Shown piece by piece: positions 35,484-45,496 of a stretch of 64,000 nucleotides of DNA. The notes beneath the pieces were generated by a model. That model searched no databases. It was not told the DNA's origin and saw nothing but the letters and a program-made list of their open reading frames with translations. Source of the stretch: Litoribacillus peritrichatus. Lineage in GTDB: Bacteria > Pseudomonadota > Gammaproteobacteria > Pseudomonadales > Litoribrevibacteraceae. The position numbers were made by a program, and so were the translations under genes. Numbering within the stretch: the stretch's first letter is position 1; every line of letters starts with the position of its first letter. The DNA lies in contig NZ_BAABBN010000017.1 of NCBI RefSeq assembly GCF_039537985.1, positions 1 through 64,000 on the forward strand. Direction: 5' to 3'.

Positions 35484-36475
35484 TATTTATCTCCTTTTTG
35501 AGCGTTTTCTTTCTGAGCCTTAGCGGCCTGATATTTTGCAAGTACTTCAGCCCGGGTAGCTTCTTCAGCTAACGGAAACTCAAGTTCGGCCCGGCTGTTG
35601 AAATACGCTTCGGCGACGGAACGAGCCAAAGTACGAACGCGCAGAATGTAACCCTGTCGCTCGGTCACTGAAATGGCACCGCGCGCGTCCAGCATGTTGA
35701 AGGTGTGCGATGCTTTTAATACTTTCTCATAGGCTGGCAGTGCCAAACCGGCGTCAATCAGGCGAGCGCAATCTTGCTCATGCTGGTCAAACGCTTTAAA
35801 CATGAAGTCTGTGTCGGCGTGTTCGAAGTTGTAAGCAGACATTTCCACTTCGTTCTGATGGAACACATCGCCGTAGGTGACTTTGGAGCCGTCCGGGCCG
35901 TAGCACCAGGTCAGATCGAAAATACTGTCGACGCCCTGCAAGTACATGGCAATACGCTCAAGGCCATAAGTGATCTCGCCAGTGACCGGGTAGCACTCCA
36001 GGCCACCCACTTGCTGGAAGTAGGTAAACTGGGTCACTTCCATGCCATTCAGCCACACTTCCCAACCCAGACCCCAGGCTCCTAAGGTCGGTGATTCCCA
36101 GTTATCTTCCACAAAACGGATGTCATGGACACTCGGGTCGATGCCCATCATGCGCAAAGAATCCAGATACAGTTCCTGGATGTTGGCCGGTGAAGGCTTC
36201 ATCGCCACCTGAAACTGATAGTAATGTTGCAGGCGGTTCGGGTTTTCACCATAACGGCCATCGGTTGGTCGACGGCAAGGTTGGACGTAAGCGGAGTTCC
36301 ACTTCTCCGGGCCAATGGCGCGTAGGAAGGTGGAGGTATGGAAAGTCCCTGCGCCGACTTCCATATCAATGGGCTGATTGATTACGCAGCCTTGTTGAGA
36401 CCAGAAATTTTGAAGCGCGGCTATGAGCCCCTGAAACGTTAGTACATCTGGTTCTTGATAAGTTGGTTTGGTCAC
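35483..36475 (-). CDS. glyQ: Glycyl-tRNA synthetase alpha subunit
   Basis: Alpha subunit with the class II catalytic core (330 residues). The stretches MEVGAGTFHTSTFLRAIGPE, RPTDGRYGENPNRLQHYYQF and VEDNWESPTLGAWGLGWEVW are near-invariant. GTG start with AAGGGG upstream. The C-terminus has an extra Lys/Ala-rich tail compared with shorter homologues. No T-box leader is seen. Confidence 0.98.
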   Translation of the reverse strand: MTKPTYQEPDVLTFQGLIAALQNFWSQQGCVINQPIDMEVGAGTFHTSTFLRAIGPEKWNSAYVQPCRRPTDGRYGENPNRLQHYYQFQVAMKPSPANIQELYLDSLRMMGIDPSVHDIRFVEDNWESPTLGAWGLGWEVWLNGMEVTQFTYFQQVGGLECYPVTGEITYGLERIAMYLQGVDSIFDLTWCYGPDGSKVTYGDVFHQNEVEMSAYNFEHADTDFMFKAFDQHEQDCARLIDAGLALPAYEKVLKASHTFNMLDARGAISVTERQGYILRVRTLARSVAEAYFNSRAELEFPLAEEATRAEVLAKYQAAKAQKENAQKGDK

Positions 36476-36620
36476 AGAAGACCCCTTAATTTAGTAACAT
36501 TATTTTGTTAGTACCGCCAGCGTGTGATGAAGGATGTCTTGAGGCGGATGACATGGTGCTGACGGCTCAATCAATCTGTCATTATGGACGAGTTAAATAA
36601 ACGGATAATGATAAAGATAA

Positions 36621-36647
36621 AAGGCCTCTCCATGCAATGGAAAGGCC
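36621..36647 (-). terminator. Probable terminator after trkH
   Basis: A 12-bp inverted repeat with one mismatch (36621-36632 with 36636-36647), about 97 bases after the trkH stop, followed on the minus strand by TTTATCTTTATC, a T-rich tail. Confidence 0.55.
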
Positions 36648-36743
36648 TATGGAATGGCAGTATTTATCGGATTTATTTCAAGTTTACGGTCGAAACAGGT
36701 TCCACACCGTGTGATTCAGAAATCAAACCGGGTTGACCGTGTG

Positions 36744-38192
36744 TTAACGCTCCCAGAAATCAGGAATAAATAACACCAGCACCGTAAAAATCTCCAGACG
36801 TCCGAGCAACATGGCTGCGCTCAAAATCCATTTGGCCGGGTCATTGATTTCACCGTAGTTGGCCGCCACTTCACCGAGTCCTGGCCCCAGATTGTTAATG
36901 CACGCCCCAACCGCAGACCAGGCCGTGACCATATCCAGGCCGGACATGAGTAAGCCGATCTGAAGGCCAATGAAGGTGATGATATACACGGAGAAGAATC
37001 CCCAGACGGCCTCAATTACCCGATCCGGTACCGGCTTTCGACCCACTTTGATCGGAATGACCGCATTCGGGTGCAACAGACGACGGATTTCACGCAGTCC
37101 TTGCTTGTAGACCAACAGGGTACGGATGACTTTCATTCCGCCCCCTGTGGAACCGGCACAACCGCCAATGAAGGCTAATGAGAACACCAGAAACGGCAGG
37201 TAGCTTGGCCAGCTGGAAAAATCGCCGATGCCGAAGCCTGTCGTTGTGGCTACCGAAACCACGCCGAATAGCGCATGTCGCCATGAATCCGTTTCTGAAT
37301 AAGCCTGGGTGGTGGCCAGCGTTAAACCGGTGATGATCACCGCCAGCGCTAAAATGCCTAAGAAAAAACGGGTTTCCGGGTCTTTCCAGTAATAAATGAA
37401 GGAGCCTCGGCGCCAGGACAAAAAGTGAAGGCTGAAGTTAAAGGCCGAAATGATCATGAAGAACACACAAATGAGTTCAATGGCGGCGCTGTTAAAATAG
37501 CCCATGCTGGCATCGTGCGTGGAGAATCCACCGATGGCGACAGTGGCGAAACTGTGGCAGATGGCATCAAAGACATTCATTCCGGCAATCCAGTAACCGA
37601 CAGCACAGGCGACGGTTAAGGATAAGTAGATGTACCAAAGCGCTTTGGCGGTTTCGGTAATCCGGGGCGTTAATTTGGAGTCCTTCATGGGGCCGGGGGT
37701 TTCTGCCCGGTACAACTGCATACCACCAATGCCCAGCATTGGTAAAATGGCGACCGCTAATACGATGATGCCCATGCCGCCCAGCCACTGAAGTTGCTGG
37801 CGATAAAATAAAATGGAATGGGGTAAATCGTCCAATCCAGTGATGACGGTGGCACCTGTGGTGGTTAAGCCGGATAAAGACTCAAAAAAGGCGTCGGTGA
37901 AGGAAAGGCCGGGGTGATCAGATAACATCAACGGAAAGGCACCAAATAAGCCCAGTACCAGCCAGAACATCAGCGTTACAAAAAAGCCGTCGCGCACGGA
38001 AAGTTCTTTTCGATACCTTCGGGCGGGATACCAGAGAATAAATCCGGCGATTACGTTGATGGCAAAGGCAATGCCAAAGGCTTCGGTGCCGCCATCCTGA
38101 TAAATTAATGAGATAACGACAGGGGGGAGCATCGCCAAACTGAAGATCATCAGCAGGATGCCAAGAATGCGTGAAGTCAGCACTAAATGCAT
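36744..38192 (-). CDS. trkH: Trk potassium uptake channel subunit TrkH
   Basis: Membrane channel of the Trk potassium uptake system (482 residues). Many hydrophobic helices and four loop motifs of the selectivity filter are visible, for example LTTTGATVITG, VAIGGFSTHDAS and VATTTGFGIGD. The STGGGMKVIR segment is typical of TrkH/KtrB. It follows trkA by 67 bases, forming a transport unit with its regulatory subunit. Confidence 0.96.
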   Translation of the reverse strand: MHLVLTSRILGILLMIFSLAMLPPVVISLIYQDGGTEAFGIAFAINVIAGFILWYPARRYRKELSVRDGFFVTLMFWLVLGLFGAFPLMLSDHPGLSFTDAFFESLSGLTTTGATVITGLDDLPHSILFYRQQLQWLGGMGIIVLAVAILPMLGIGGMQLYRAETPGPMKDSKLTPRITETAKALWYIYLSLTVACAVGYWIAGMNVFDAICHSFATVAIGGFSTHDASMGYFNSAAIELICVFFMIISAFNFSLHFLSWRRGSFIYYWKDPETRFFLGILALAVIITGLTLATTQAYSETDSWRHALFGVVSVATTTGFGIGDFSSWPSYLPFLVFSLAFIGGCAGSTGGGMKVIRTLLVYKQGLREIRRLLHPNAVIPIKVGRKPVPDRVIEAVWGFFSVYIITFIGLQIGLLMSGLDMVTAWSAVGACINNLGPGLGEVAANYGEINDPAKWILSAAMLLGRLEIFTVLVLFIPDFWER

Positions 38193-38259
38193 AGAAAACT
38201 TTCCGTATTAAATCGATTCGTCACAGCCATTTGAATGGTGCTGTTCTGTCGTTTAAACA

Positions 38260-39636
38260 TCAGAAGAACATAAACGAAGGTTGGAACAAACGCTCTACTT
38301 CCGTCACCCGGCGCTTATCCACCAGAAACATGATGACATGATCGTTCTGTTCGATGACGGTATCGTGGTGTGCGATGATGACCTGCTCTTCGCGAACGAT
38401 GGCGCCAATGGTGGTGCCTTCCGGCAGTTTAATGTCTTCAACGGCGCGTCCGACCACTTTACTGGAGCGTTTATCGCCGTGGGCAATGGCTTCAATCGCC
38501 TCTGCGGCGCCTCTTCTCAGAGAGTGAGCACTTACTACATCGCCTCGTCGTATTTTGCTTAACAGGCTACCAATGGTTGAAATCTGAGGGGAAATGGCGA
38601 TGTCGATGGCGCCGCCCTGAACCAGATCCACATAAGCCGGGTTATTGATCAGCGCCATGACTTTGCGTGCGCCCAGTCGTTTGGCGAGCAAACAGGACAT
38701 GATGTTGGCTTCGTCTTCGTTGGTCAGTGCACAAAAAACGTCGGTTTCTTCGATGTTCTCTTCCAGCAACAGCTCCTGATTTGAAGCATCGCCGTGCAAT
38801 ACGATGGTTTTGTGAAGGGTATTGGATAAATATTCACAGCGATCGTAATTACGTTCAATCAGACGAACCCGGTACAGGTGTTCAATGTCGCCTGCCAGCC
38901 GCTCACCAATGTTGCCGCCACCGGCAATGGTGATGCGTTTGTAAGAGCCTTCCAGCTCGCGTAATTCACTCATTACTTCGCGAATGTTCGATCGGGCAGC
39001 GATGAAAAAGACTTCGTCGTCCGCTTGCACGATGGTATCGCCGGTGGGAATGATCGGGCTGTCTTTACGGAAAATGGCCGCAACACGGGTATCAATGTTG
39101 GGCATGTGCTCACGAATGTCTTTCAGTTCATGGCCGACTAAAGGCCCGCCTTCTCGCGCTTTGACCGCCACCAGTTGCACTTTTTTATCGGCAAAATCCA
39201 ATACCTGCAGCGCGTCCGGGTATTGCAACAGACGTTTGATGTGGTTGGTGACCGCTTTTTCAGGACTGATGACATGATCCACCGGGAAAGCTTCACGAAG
39301 GAACAAAGAGTCTTTCAGGTTGGTGTAATTGGACGACCGAACCCGGGCAATTTTATCCGGAGTTCTGAACAGGGTGTGAGCCACCTGGCAGGCCACCATG
39401 TTGATTTCATCGGAGTTGGTCACTGCGATCAACATGTCAGCGTCTTCCGCCCCCGCCTGCTTCAGCACGTTGGGATGGCAACCCATCCCTTGGGTGGTAC
39501 TGATATCCAGCTTTGCTTGAAGATCTTTTAACCGACCTGCATCCAGATCGACGACAGTGATGTCCTTATCTTCGCTGGACAAAGTCTCGGCAAGAGTGCC
39601 GCCGACCTGTCCTGCGCCCAAAATAATGATCTTCAT
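38260..39636 (-). CDS. trkA: Trk potassium uptake regulatory protein TrkA
   Basis: Cytoplasmic gating subunit (458 residues) with two tandem RCK units. Each has a Rossmann NAD-binding part (IILGAGQVGGTLAETL at the start and ITIAGGGNIGERLAGDIE in the middle, about residue 230) and a TrkA-C part. Full length and intact. Located between trkH and rsmB, the order recalled from related genomes. Confidence 0.97.
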   Translation of the reverse strand: MKIIILGAGQVGGTLAETLSSEDKDITVVDLDAGRLKDLQAKLDISTTQGMGCHPNVLKQAGAEDADMLIAVTNSDEINMVACQVAHTLFRTPDKIARVRSSNYTNLKDSLFLREAFPVDHVISPEKAVTNHIKRLLQYPDALQVLDFADKKVQLVAVKAREGGPLVGHELKDIREHMPNIDTRVAAIFRKDSPIIPTGDTIVQADDEVFFIAARSNIREVMSELRELEGSYKRITIAGGGNIGERLAGDIEHLYRVRLIERNYDRCEYLSNTLHKTIVLHGDASNQELLLEENIEETDVFCALTNEDEANIMSCLLAKRLGARKVMALINNPAYVDLVQGGAIDIAISPQISTIGSLLSKIRRGDVVSAHSLRRGAAEAIEAIAHGDKRSSKVVGRAVEDIKLPEGTTIGAIVREEQVIIAHHDTVIEQNDHVIMFLVDKRRVTEVERLFQPSFMFF

Positions 39637-39742
39637 AAGAGCGAAATCCGGGAAATTGTGTTCAGATTTAAAGGCTGAATATTGTACTCGGATTATCCTT
39701 AAAATAAATAAGGATGTTTGCTTTGCTCAAGGAATTCTGGGA

Positions 39743-41044
39743 TTAGTGGCTTCCTTTCTTTATTTTTGCGTAATAGAAGCCGTCCTGTGCACCCTCTTCG
39801 GGCAAAAATTGCCAGCCAATGGTTTGTTTGAAACCGGTAGGCAGTTCGATGGGGACAATCTCGGCGTCGGGGTGCTGAGCTATAAAGCGCGACATCACCT
39901 GTTCGTTTTCGGGTGGTAATATCGAACAGGTGGCATATAACAGCTCCCCCTGCTCTTTTAACAATGGCCAGAGTGCGGTCATCAGGTGCAGTTGGGTGTC
40001 TGCCAGTGCATTGATGTCTTCCGGGCGGCGCAGGTACTTAATGTCGGGGTGCCGACGAATGACACCAGTGGCTGAACACGGGGCGTCTAATAGGATGCGG
40101 TCGAACGGTTCCCCATCCCACCACGCCTCGGTGTCGGCAACGTCTCCGGCCTTGAGGGAAGCACTTAAACCTAAGCGATCGAGATTTTGCTGCACTCGTT
40201 CCAGCCGGTTGGCTTCAAGGTCGATGGCCGTTAATTGTTTGAGCGCAGGTTCCGCTTCGAGCATGGCGCAGGTTTTACCCCCCGGAGCACTGCAGGCGTC
40301 CAGTACATTCAGACCCGGTTGCAGGTTCATTAATTGCGCCGAAAATTGTGCCGCTGTGTCTTGGACAGAGACCAGCCCTTCCCCGAACCCCGGTAACACC
40401 CGCACATCAATGGCCTGTGTTAAGGAGATGAAACCGGTGGTTGGGTGCTGCTCAAACTGAATGCCTTCGGCGGTCAGTTGCTCGATGTAGTCGGTCAGGC
40501 TTATTTTCGCTTGATTGACCCGCAAGGTGATCGGTGGCTGACTGTTGGTGGCTTGGTACACGGCCTCGGCTTGTTCAGGCCAGAATTTACGAACACGCTT
40601 GGCCAACCAGCCGGGAAAGGCACTTTGGAAACAAATATCGTTGGCCAGTTTGTCTTCAATTTTAGCTTTGTCGCGCTGGAAGTTACGCAGCACGCCGTTG
40701 ACCAAGCCTTTTGCCCAGGGTTTTTTGAGGGCTTGGGTGGCATCGACCGTTTTGCTGAGAATGGCGTGATCTGCAATTCTCATGAACTCCAGCTGATAGA
40801 GACCGATTAAAATCAACGCCCAAATGTCTTTGTCTTTTTCTTTCAGAGGTTTCTGAACCAGTTGAAGTGCGATTCGTTCCAAACGCGGTGCTTGCCTTAA
40901 TGTACCGAGAATCAATTCATGGGCCAGCCCCCGATCTTCAAAACTGATGTTATTTAACATAGGCTCAAGCGTTTGAGACAGACTGCCCTGGCCTTTGAGG
41001 ATTGGGGCAAGCAGGGATGCGCATTTAGCTCGGATGTGACTCAT
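39743..41044 (-). CDS. rsmB: 16S rRNA (cytosine967-C5)-methyltransferase RsmB
   Basis: SAM-dependent m5C methyltransferase (433 residues). An N-terminal NusB-like RNA-binding domain (about residues 1-135) is followed by a Rossmann methyltransferase with LDACSAPGGKTCAML and the two catalytic Cys motifs DAPCSATGVIRRHPD and YATCSILPPENE. Lies between fmt and trkA. Confidence 0.97.
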   Translation of the reverse strand: MSHIRAKCASLLAPILKGQGSLSQTLEPMLNNISFEDRGLAHELILGTLRQAPRLERIALQLVQKPLKEKDKDIWALILIGLYQLEFMRIADHAILSKTVDATQALKKPWAKGLVNGVLRNFQRDKAKIEDKLANDICFQSAFPGWLAKRVRKFWPEQAEAVYQATNSQPPITLRVNQAKISLTDYIEQLTAEGIQFEQHPTTGFISLTQAIDVRVLPGFGEGLVSVQDTAAQFSAQLMNLQPGLNVLDACSAPGGKTCAMLEAEPALKQLTAIDLEANRLERVQQNLDRLGLSASLKAGDVADTEAWWDGEPFDRILLDAPCSATGVIRRHPDIKYLRRPEDINALADTQLHLMTALWPLLKEQGELLYATCSILPPENEQVMSRFIAQHPDAEIVPIELPTGFKQTIGWQFLPEEGAQDGFYYAKIKKGSH

Positions 41045-41177
41045 AAAGATCGCTTTTGGTTCGTTATCAGGGATTCAGAAAAAATCTTACCAGCGCCATC
41101 GATGTCATGTTCTGGCGGTCATTAAGCCAGTGCCTGTCATTAATGGGTACTGGCCGAATGTTTTAACAAGGCACTGC

Positions 41178-42128
41178 TTACTGGAAGCATTGGCCTTGGC
41201 TGAACAGCTCTTTGTTGCCATTCAGAACCTGCTCTGCGGTCATTGCTTTTTTTCCGGCGAGTTGCAGTTTTTCAAGCCGAATGACACCGTTGCCTGTGGC
41301 TACACAAATGCCTTGTTTGTCGGCTGAGATGATCTCACCGGGTGCCGCCTGAGTACTTAGGTTTTCAGACGTTGCCTGATGAATGCGTATGTTGTGTTCG
41401 TTCAAAAACGTATACGCCGACGGCCATGGAAATAATCCGCGAACTTTCTGTGCAATGGCGTCTGCCGACTCAGACCAGTCAATCTGCCCTTCTTCTTTGG
41501 TCAGCTTATGGGCGTAATTGGCTAAGGCGTCGTCTTGTTTCTCCGGCGTTAATCCGTTGCTTTTCAACTGTTCTAACGCAGTTAAGAGCGCTTCACCCCC
41601 CTGGATGGCCAAGCGATCGTGCAAGCTGGCGCTGGTGTCCGTGTCTTCAATCGGGGTATGCGTTTTGAGCAGCATGTCGCCGGTGTCTAAGCCCACATCC
41701 ATTTGCATGATGGTGATTCCGGTTTCTTTGTCGCCGGCCAACAGCGCCCGGTGAATGGGCGCAGCCCCGCGCCAACGCGGTAGCAACGATGCATGAACAT
41801 TAATGCAGCCATATTTTGGCGCATCAAGAATGGCTTTGGGCAAGATTAAGCCATAAGCGGCGACGACCATGACGTCGGCATTCAGTTGCTCCAGTTCATA
41901 CTGACTTTCGTCGTATTTCAATGAACGAGGCTGGTAGACAGGAATGTTTGCTTCAACAGCCACTTCTTTCACCGGGCTGGGTTTCAGCTTTTGGCCTCGA
42001 CCGGCTTTACGGTCTGGCTGGGTATACACCGCAATGACTTCATCTGGGCCATTTAATAAGGCTTTCAGTGATTCGGCTGCAAACTCGGGTGTGCCGGCAA
42101 AAATAATTTTGAGCGGTTGAGCAGACAT
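41178..42128 (-). CDS. fmt: Methionyl-tRNA formyltransferase
   Basis: Transfers formyl from 10-formyl-THF to initiator Met-tRNA (316 residues). It begins KIIFAGTPEFAAESL; the catalytic segment GCINVHASLLPRWRGAAPIHRAL has the Asn-His pair, and the Asp is in QMDVGLDTGDML. C-terminal domain intact. Follows def by 69 bases, the conserved def-fmt pair. Confidence 0.97.
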   Translation of the reverse strand: MSAQPLKIIFAGTPEFAAESLKALLNGPDEVIAVYTQPDRKAGRGQKLKPSPVKEVAVEANIPVYQPRSLKYDESQYELEQLNADVMVVAAYGLILPKAILDAPKYGCINVHASLLPRWRGAAPIHRALLAGDKETGITIMQMDVGLDTGDMLLKTHTPIEDTDTSASLHDRLAIQGGEALLTALEQLKSNGLTPEKQDDALANYAHKLTKEEGQIDWSESADAIAQKVRGLFPWPSAYTFLNEHNIRIHQATSENLSTQAAPGEIISADKQGICVATGNGVIRLEKLQLAGKKAMTAEQVLNGNKELFSQGQCFQ

Positions 42129-42197
42129 GGGCTTCCTTGAAAATGAGGGTGGTGATGTTGACGGAATGAAGGGCCATTCCGTCTGGCAGAAAAAAGA

Positions 42198-42713
42198 TCA
42201 GGCGCGTTTTGCCTGGCGCTTATGTTCTTTTTCCAGTTTGCTTTTGATGCGGTTACGTTTCAGTGGAGAAAGGTAATCCACGAATAACTTACCGTTCAGG
42301 TGATCCAGCTCATGCTGAATGCAAACGGCCAGCAAACCGGTGGCTTCCATTTCAAACGCTTTGCCCTGACGGTCAACGGCTTCGATTTTTACGTGCGCAA
42401 TGCGCGTCACGTCTTCGTAAAAACCGGGAACCGAAAGACAACCTTCCTGCATGGTTTCAGGATCGCCGTTCAGAACGGTGACTTTTGGGTTGATAAAAAC
42501 AAGCGGCTCGTTTTTATCTTCAGAAATATCAATCACAACAATTTGTTGATGGATATTTACCTGAGTAGCGGCTAAACCAATACCAGGAGCTTCGTACATG
42601 GTTTCGAGCATGTCATCGATGATGGTACGAATTTCATCATCGACATTTGTGACCGGTTTGGCTTCTGTACGCAGTCTTGCGTCAGGAAATTCTAAAATTG
42701 TGAGCTTTGACAT
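42198..42713 (-). CDS. def: Peptide deformylase
   Basis: Metalloenzyme (171 residues) removing formyl from nascent proteins. All three motifs are present: GIGLAATQV (about residues 45-53), EGCLSVPG and QHELDHLNG with the metal-binding HExxH-type His pair. First gene of def-fmt-rsmB, divergent from the LysM gene. Confidence 0.98.
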   Translation of the reverse strand: MSKLTILEFPDARLRTEAKPVTNVDDEIRTIIDDMLETMYEAPGIGLAATQVNIHQQIVVIDISEDKNEPLVFINPKVTVLNGDPETMQEGCLSVPGFYEDVTRIAHVKIEAVDRQGKAFEMEATGLLAVCIQHELDHLNGKLFVDYLSPLKRNRIKSKLEKEHKRQAKRA

Positions 42714-42873
42714 AACAAGGTTTTCAACATTAGGTAGTAAATCTGTGGATTTGGCTGCTAATATTAAGCAATGCCATTAATAACCCGCGCGATAGAGTTC
42801 AATTTTGAATCTATTCTAGCAAAAAGCGCAGGTGACCGCACTGTTGGTCACGAGACAAATAAGGATAATTGAG

Positions 42874-43920
42874 ATGCGAACTTGGCTTATATCTGTTGCC
42901 ATTGGCTGTTTTATCAGCCTGTATTCCGTCGCAGCAGATTTTGCGGCACAGAACCCATTAAAAGATGGTCACCCTGATAAGTACATTGTGCTGAAGGGCG
43001 ATACCCTGTGGGGGATTTCTGACAAGTTTCTGGAGAGCCCTTGGTTGTGGCCTGAAATCTGGCAAGTGAATCCGCAAATTGAAAACCCGCACTTGATTTT
43101 TCCGGGGGACACTATTGGTTTGGTGTACGTGGATGGTCAGGCAAAACTGACGGTATTGCGTCGTGGCGCTCAGGGCAGAACGGTGAAGTTAACACCGACC
43201 GCCCGGATCACACCGATTGATACCGCGATTCCTTCCATCCCCATGGATGCGATTGACAGCTTCATCGTGAATAACCGCATTGTGGAAGAAGAGCTACTGC
43301 TACGGGCGCCTTACATTATTTCGGGCGAAGAAGGTCAGCTGATCGGAGGTAAAGACGATAAGGTTTATGCGCGTGGTAATTTTGGTGGCCAGCCATTAAA
43401 ACGTTATGGCATCTACCGTGGTGGTGATCGTTACATTGATCCGGTGACGAAAGAATTGCTTGGCTTCGAAGCTCTGGAAATGGGGTCTGCTAAAGTCACG
43501 GCACAGAATAACGATGTTTTGACGATGATTCTGACGGAAACCAACCAGGACATCCGCATTGGTGATCGTCTGTTGGAATCGGAAGAAGTGAAATTGGAAA
43601 CGGTATTCCATCCGAGTTCACCAGAACTGGACATTCGTGGTCACATCATTGCTGTACCCGGTGGCGTGAGTCAGGTGGGTCAGTTTGATGTGGTGGTAAT
43701 TAACAAAGGTGAGCGTGAGAAAATCAAGCCGGGCAATGTGTTGGCCATTTACCGCAAAGGCACTTTGGTGAAAGATCCGATTGCCAAAGAAACGGTGGAG
43801 TTACCTGCTGAACGCGCCGGTTTGCTGATGATCTTCCGTGTGTTCGACAAAGTAAGTTATGGCTTGGTCCTGCGTTCGAAGCGCGTTCTGTCGGTATTGG
43901 ATGAGGTTCGTAACCCATAG
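42874..43920 (+). CDS. LysM domain-containing periplasmic protein
   Basis: A 348-residue protein with a signal peptide (about residues 1-20, ending SVAA) and one LysM peptidoglycan-binding domain at about residues 35-85 (YIVLKGDTLWGISDKFL...NPHLIFPGDTI). The rest is a beta-rich domain seen in the protein encoded beside dprA in many gammaproteobacteria. I use the ATG with AGGA upstream. Divergent from def, convergent with nothing; 130 bases ahead of dprA. Confidence 0.88.
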   Translation: MRTWLISVAIGCFISLYSVAADFAAQNPLKDGHPDKYIVLKGDTLWGISDKFLESPWLWPEIWQVNPQIENPHLIFPGDTIGLVYVDGQAKLTVLRRGAQGRTVKLTPTARITPIDTAIPSIPMDAIDSFIVNNRIVEEELLLRAPYIISGEEGQLIGGKDDKVYARGNFGGQPLKRYGIYRGGDRYIDPVTKELLGFEALEMGSAKVTAQNNDVLTMILTETNQDIRIGDRLLESEEVKLETVFHPSSPELDIRGHIIAVPGGVSQVGQFDVVVINKGEREKIKPGNVLAIYRKGTLVKDPIAKETVELPAERAGLLMIFRVFDKVSYGLVLRSKRVLSVLDEVRNP

Positions 43921-43962
43921 TTTTCGCTGATAATCACTCAACCCATTGAGTGACTTTCCTTT

Positions 43963-43993
43963 AAAAACCGAAGGTTTTCCCTTCGGTTTTTTT
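43963..43993 (+). terminator. Terminator after the LysM gene
   Basis: A 12-bp stem (43963-43974 with 43980-43991) with a T run, 43 bases after the LysM stop. A smaller hairpin (43936-43953) precedes it. Confidence 0.85.
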
Positions 43994-44050
43994 ATGCCTG
44001 TTGCTATTTGAGTAGACTGAACCGTTCCATTTAATAACAGGCTGCTCTGT

Positions 44051-45397
44051 ATGGCTCGGGAACAATCCACTCACGACTGGTTATTGCTTTCTCTCATTCC
44101 CGGTGTTTCGACCCGAACCCTGATGAAATTGTCGACCATGTACGCTTCTCCGAAAGAGATTTTGGCGGTCTTGATCACGGAATGGCGTCACTTGCCATTA
44201 CACAAAACGGCCAGACAATGGCTGGCAGAACACGGACATCGGATCGAACAAGCGTTGTCACCGGTACTCACTCAAACGGATCGTTGGCAACAACAAGGGG
44301 GTGTCATTCTGGATTGGCACAGTCCTGCTTATCCGACGCTGTTGAAGGAAATATACGATCCACCAGTGGTGTTGTATGCCCTGGGGCGGACGGAGTTGTT
44401 GCAAGCCTCGTCTGCGATTGCGGTGGTCGGGAGTCGCAAAGCCACTACGTATGGCGTGGCAATGGCAGAACAGTTCGGTTATCAGTTCGCAGAACAAGGT
44501 TGGCAGGTGATCAGTGGTTTGGCGCTGGGCGTGGATGGTGCGGCCCATCAGGGGGCGTTAAATGCGTATCAGCGACTGCAGGCGGGCTCAACCATAGCAG
44601 TGGTCGCAACGGGGTTGGATCAGGTTTATCCTTCGGCCCACAAACGGTTACATGAAGCGATATGTAATGAGGGTTGTGTGGTAAGTGAGTATGCACTTGG
44701 GGTGGTGCCGAGAGCCAACTTTTTTCCCAGACGGAACCGGATCATCAGCGGTTTATCACGAGGCATTGTGGTGGTGGAGGCCAGCCGGAAAAGCGGTTCT
44801 TTGGTGTCCGCTCGCTGTGCTTTGGAACAAAACCGTGACGTGTTTGCGATTCCCGGAAATGTCACCAACCCACAGGCGGAGGGTTGTCATCTTTTGATTC
44901 AGCAGGGCGCCAAGTTAGCGACGTCTGCTAGCGATGTGCTGCAGGAGCTTGAGTATCCGGTGTTTGAGCGACAAGCTCAGGCCACAGGAGAGGCTTTGCC
45001 AGTTTCATTGGAAAACAGAACAACGCCCATCGCCAAGGAACCTCAGCAGCTGGTCTTGAGTCAGGAGAAGGCGCTTCATGAGAGTGATGTTGCAGCGGGC
45101 GACTCTGTTCAGAGCGATCCTATTCAGGACGATCATTGTCGTGACGACTCTGTTCAGAGCGACCCTGTTCAGGAGGACCCTATTCAGGACGATCACTGTC
45201 GTGACGATCCCTTACTCATGGTGATGGGGGTTGAGGTGTGTACGGCGGATGAGCTAATTGTAAAGACCGGAATGTCCTGGGCGGAGCTGAGCCAGAAGTT
45301 ATTGATGCTCGAACTGACCGGTAAAATACGCTCCACTCAAGGGGGCTATCAAAGAAGCCTCGAACAAAGAAACACTGATCGTTCATTTTCAGTGTAA
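44051..45397 (+). CDS. dprA: DNA-processing protein DprA
   Basis: Loads RecA on incoming single-stranded DNA in natural transformation (448 residues). SAM-like N-terminus, then a Rossmann domain with VVGSRKATTYG, SGLALGVDGAAHQGAL and FFPRRNRIISGLS. A C-terminal winged helix lies at about residues 395-440. Between the two is an acidic tandem repeat, residues 351-385, made of seven pentapeptides. That accounts for a length well above the usual 360-380. Ribosome-binding site is weak. Confidence 0.95.
   Translation: MAREQSTHDWLLLSLIPGVSTRTLMKLSTMYASPKEILAVLITEWRHLPLHKTARQWLAEHGHRIEQALSPVLTQTDRWQQQGGVILDWHSPAYPTLLKEIYDPPVVLYALGRTELLQASSAIAVVGSRKATTYGVAMAEQFGYQFAEQGWQVISGLALGVDGAAHQGALNAYQRLQAGSTIAVVATGLDQVYPSAHKRLHEAICNEGCVVSEYALGVVPRANFFPRRNRIISGLSRGIVVVEASRKSGSLVSARCALEQNRDVFAIPGNVTNPQAEGCHLLIQQGAKLATSASDVLQELEYPVFERQAQATGEALPVSLENRTTPIAKEPQQLVLSQEKALHESDVAAGDSVQSDPIQDDHCRDDSVQSDPVQEDPIQDDHCRDDPLLMVMGVEVCTADELIVKTGMSWAELSQKLLMLELTGKIRSTQGGYQRSLEQRNTDRSFSV
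45101..45205 (+). repeat. 15-bp tandem repeat array inside dprA
   Basis: Seven in-frame 15-bp modules encode DSVQS, DPIQD, DHCRD, DSVQS, DPVQE, DPIQD, DHCRD. The second block differs from the first by one added module. All are acidic and lie in the linker between the Rossmann and winged-helix domains. Confidence 0.95.
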
Positions 45398-45496
45398 TTT
45401 GCCACTTTCTTTATTCTACGATGAAATCATTTTTGCCCAGAAACTTGCAGGATTCGTTCAGTCTGTCGACAATGTCAGTTTTAAGTTGATGAAGTG

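Noticed and set aside
42161..42182. 8-bp inverted repeat between def and fmt as a terminator
   Set aside because: No T run on the minus strand, and def-fmt are expected to be co-transcribed.
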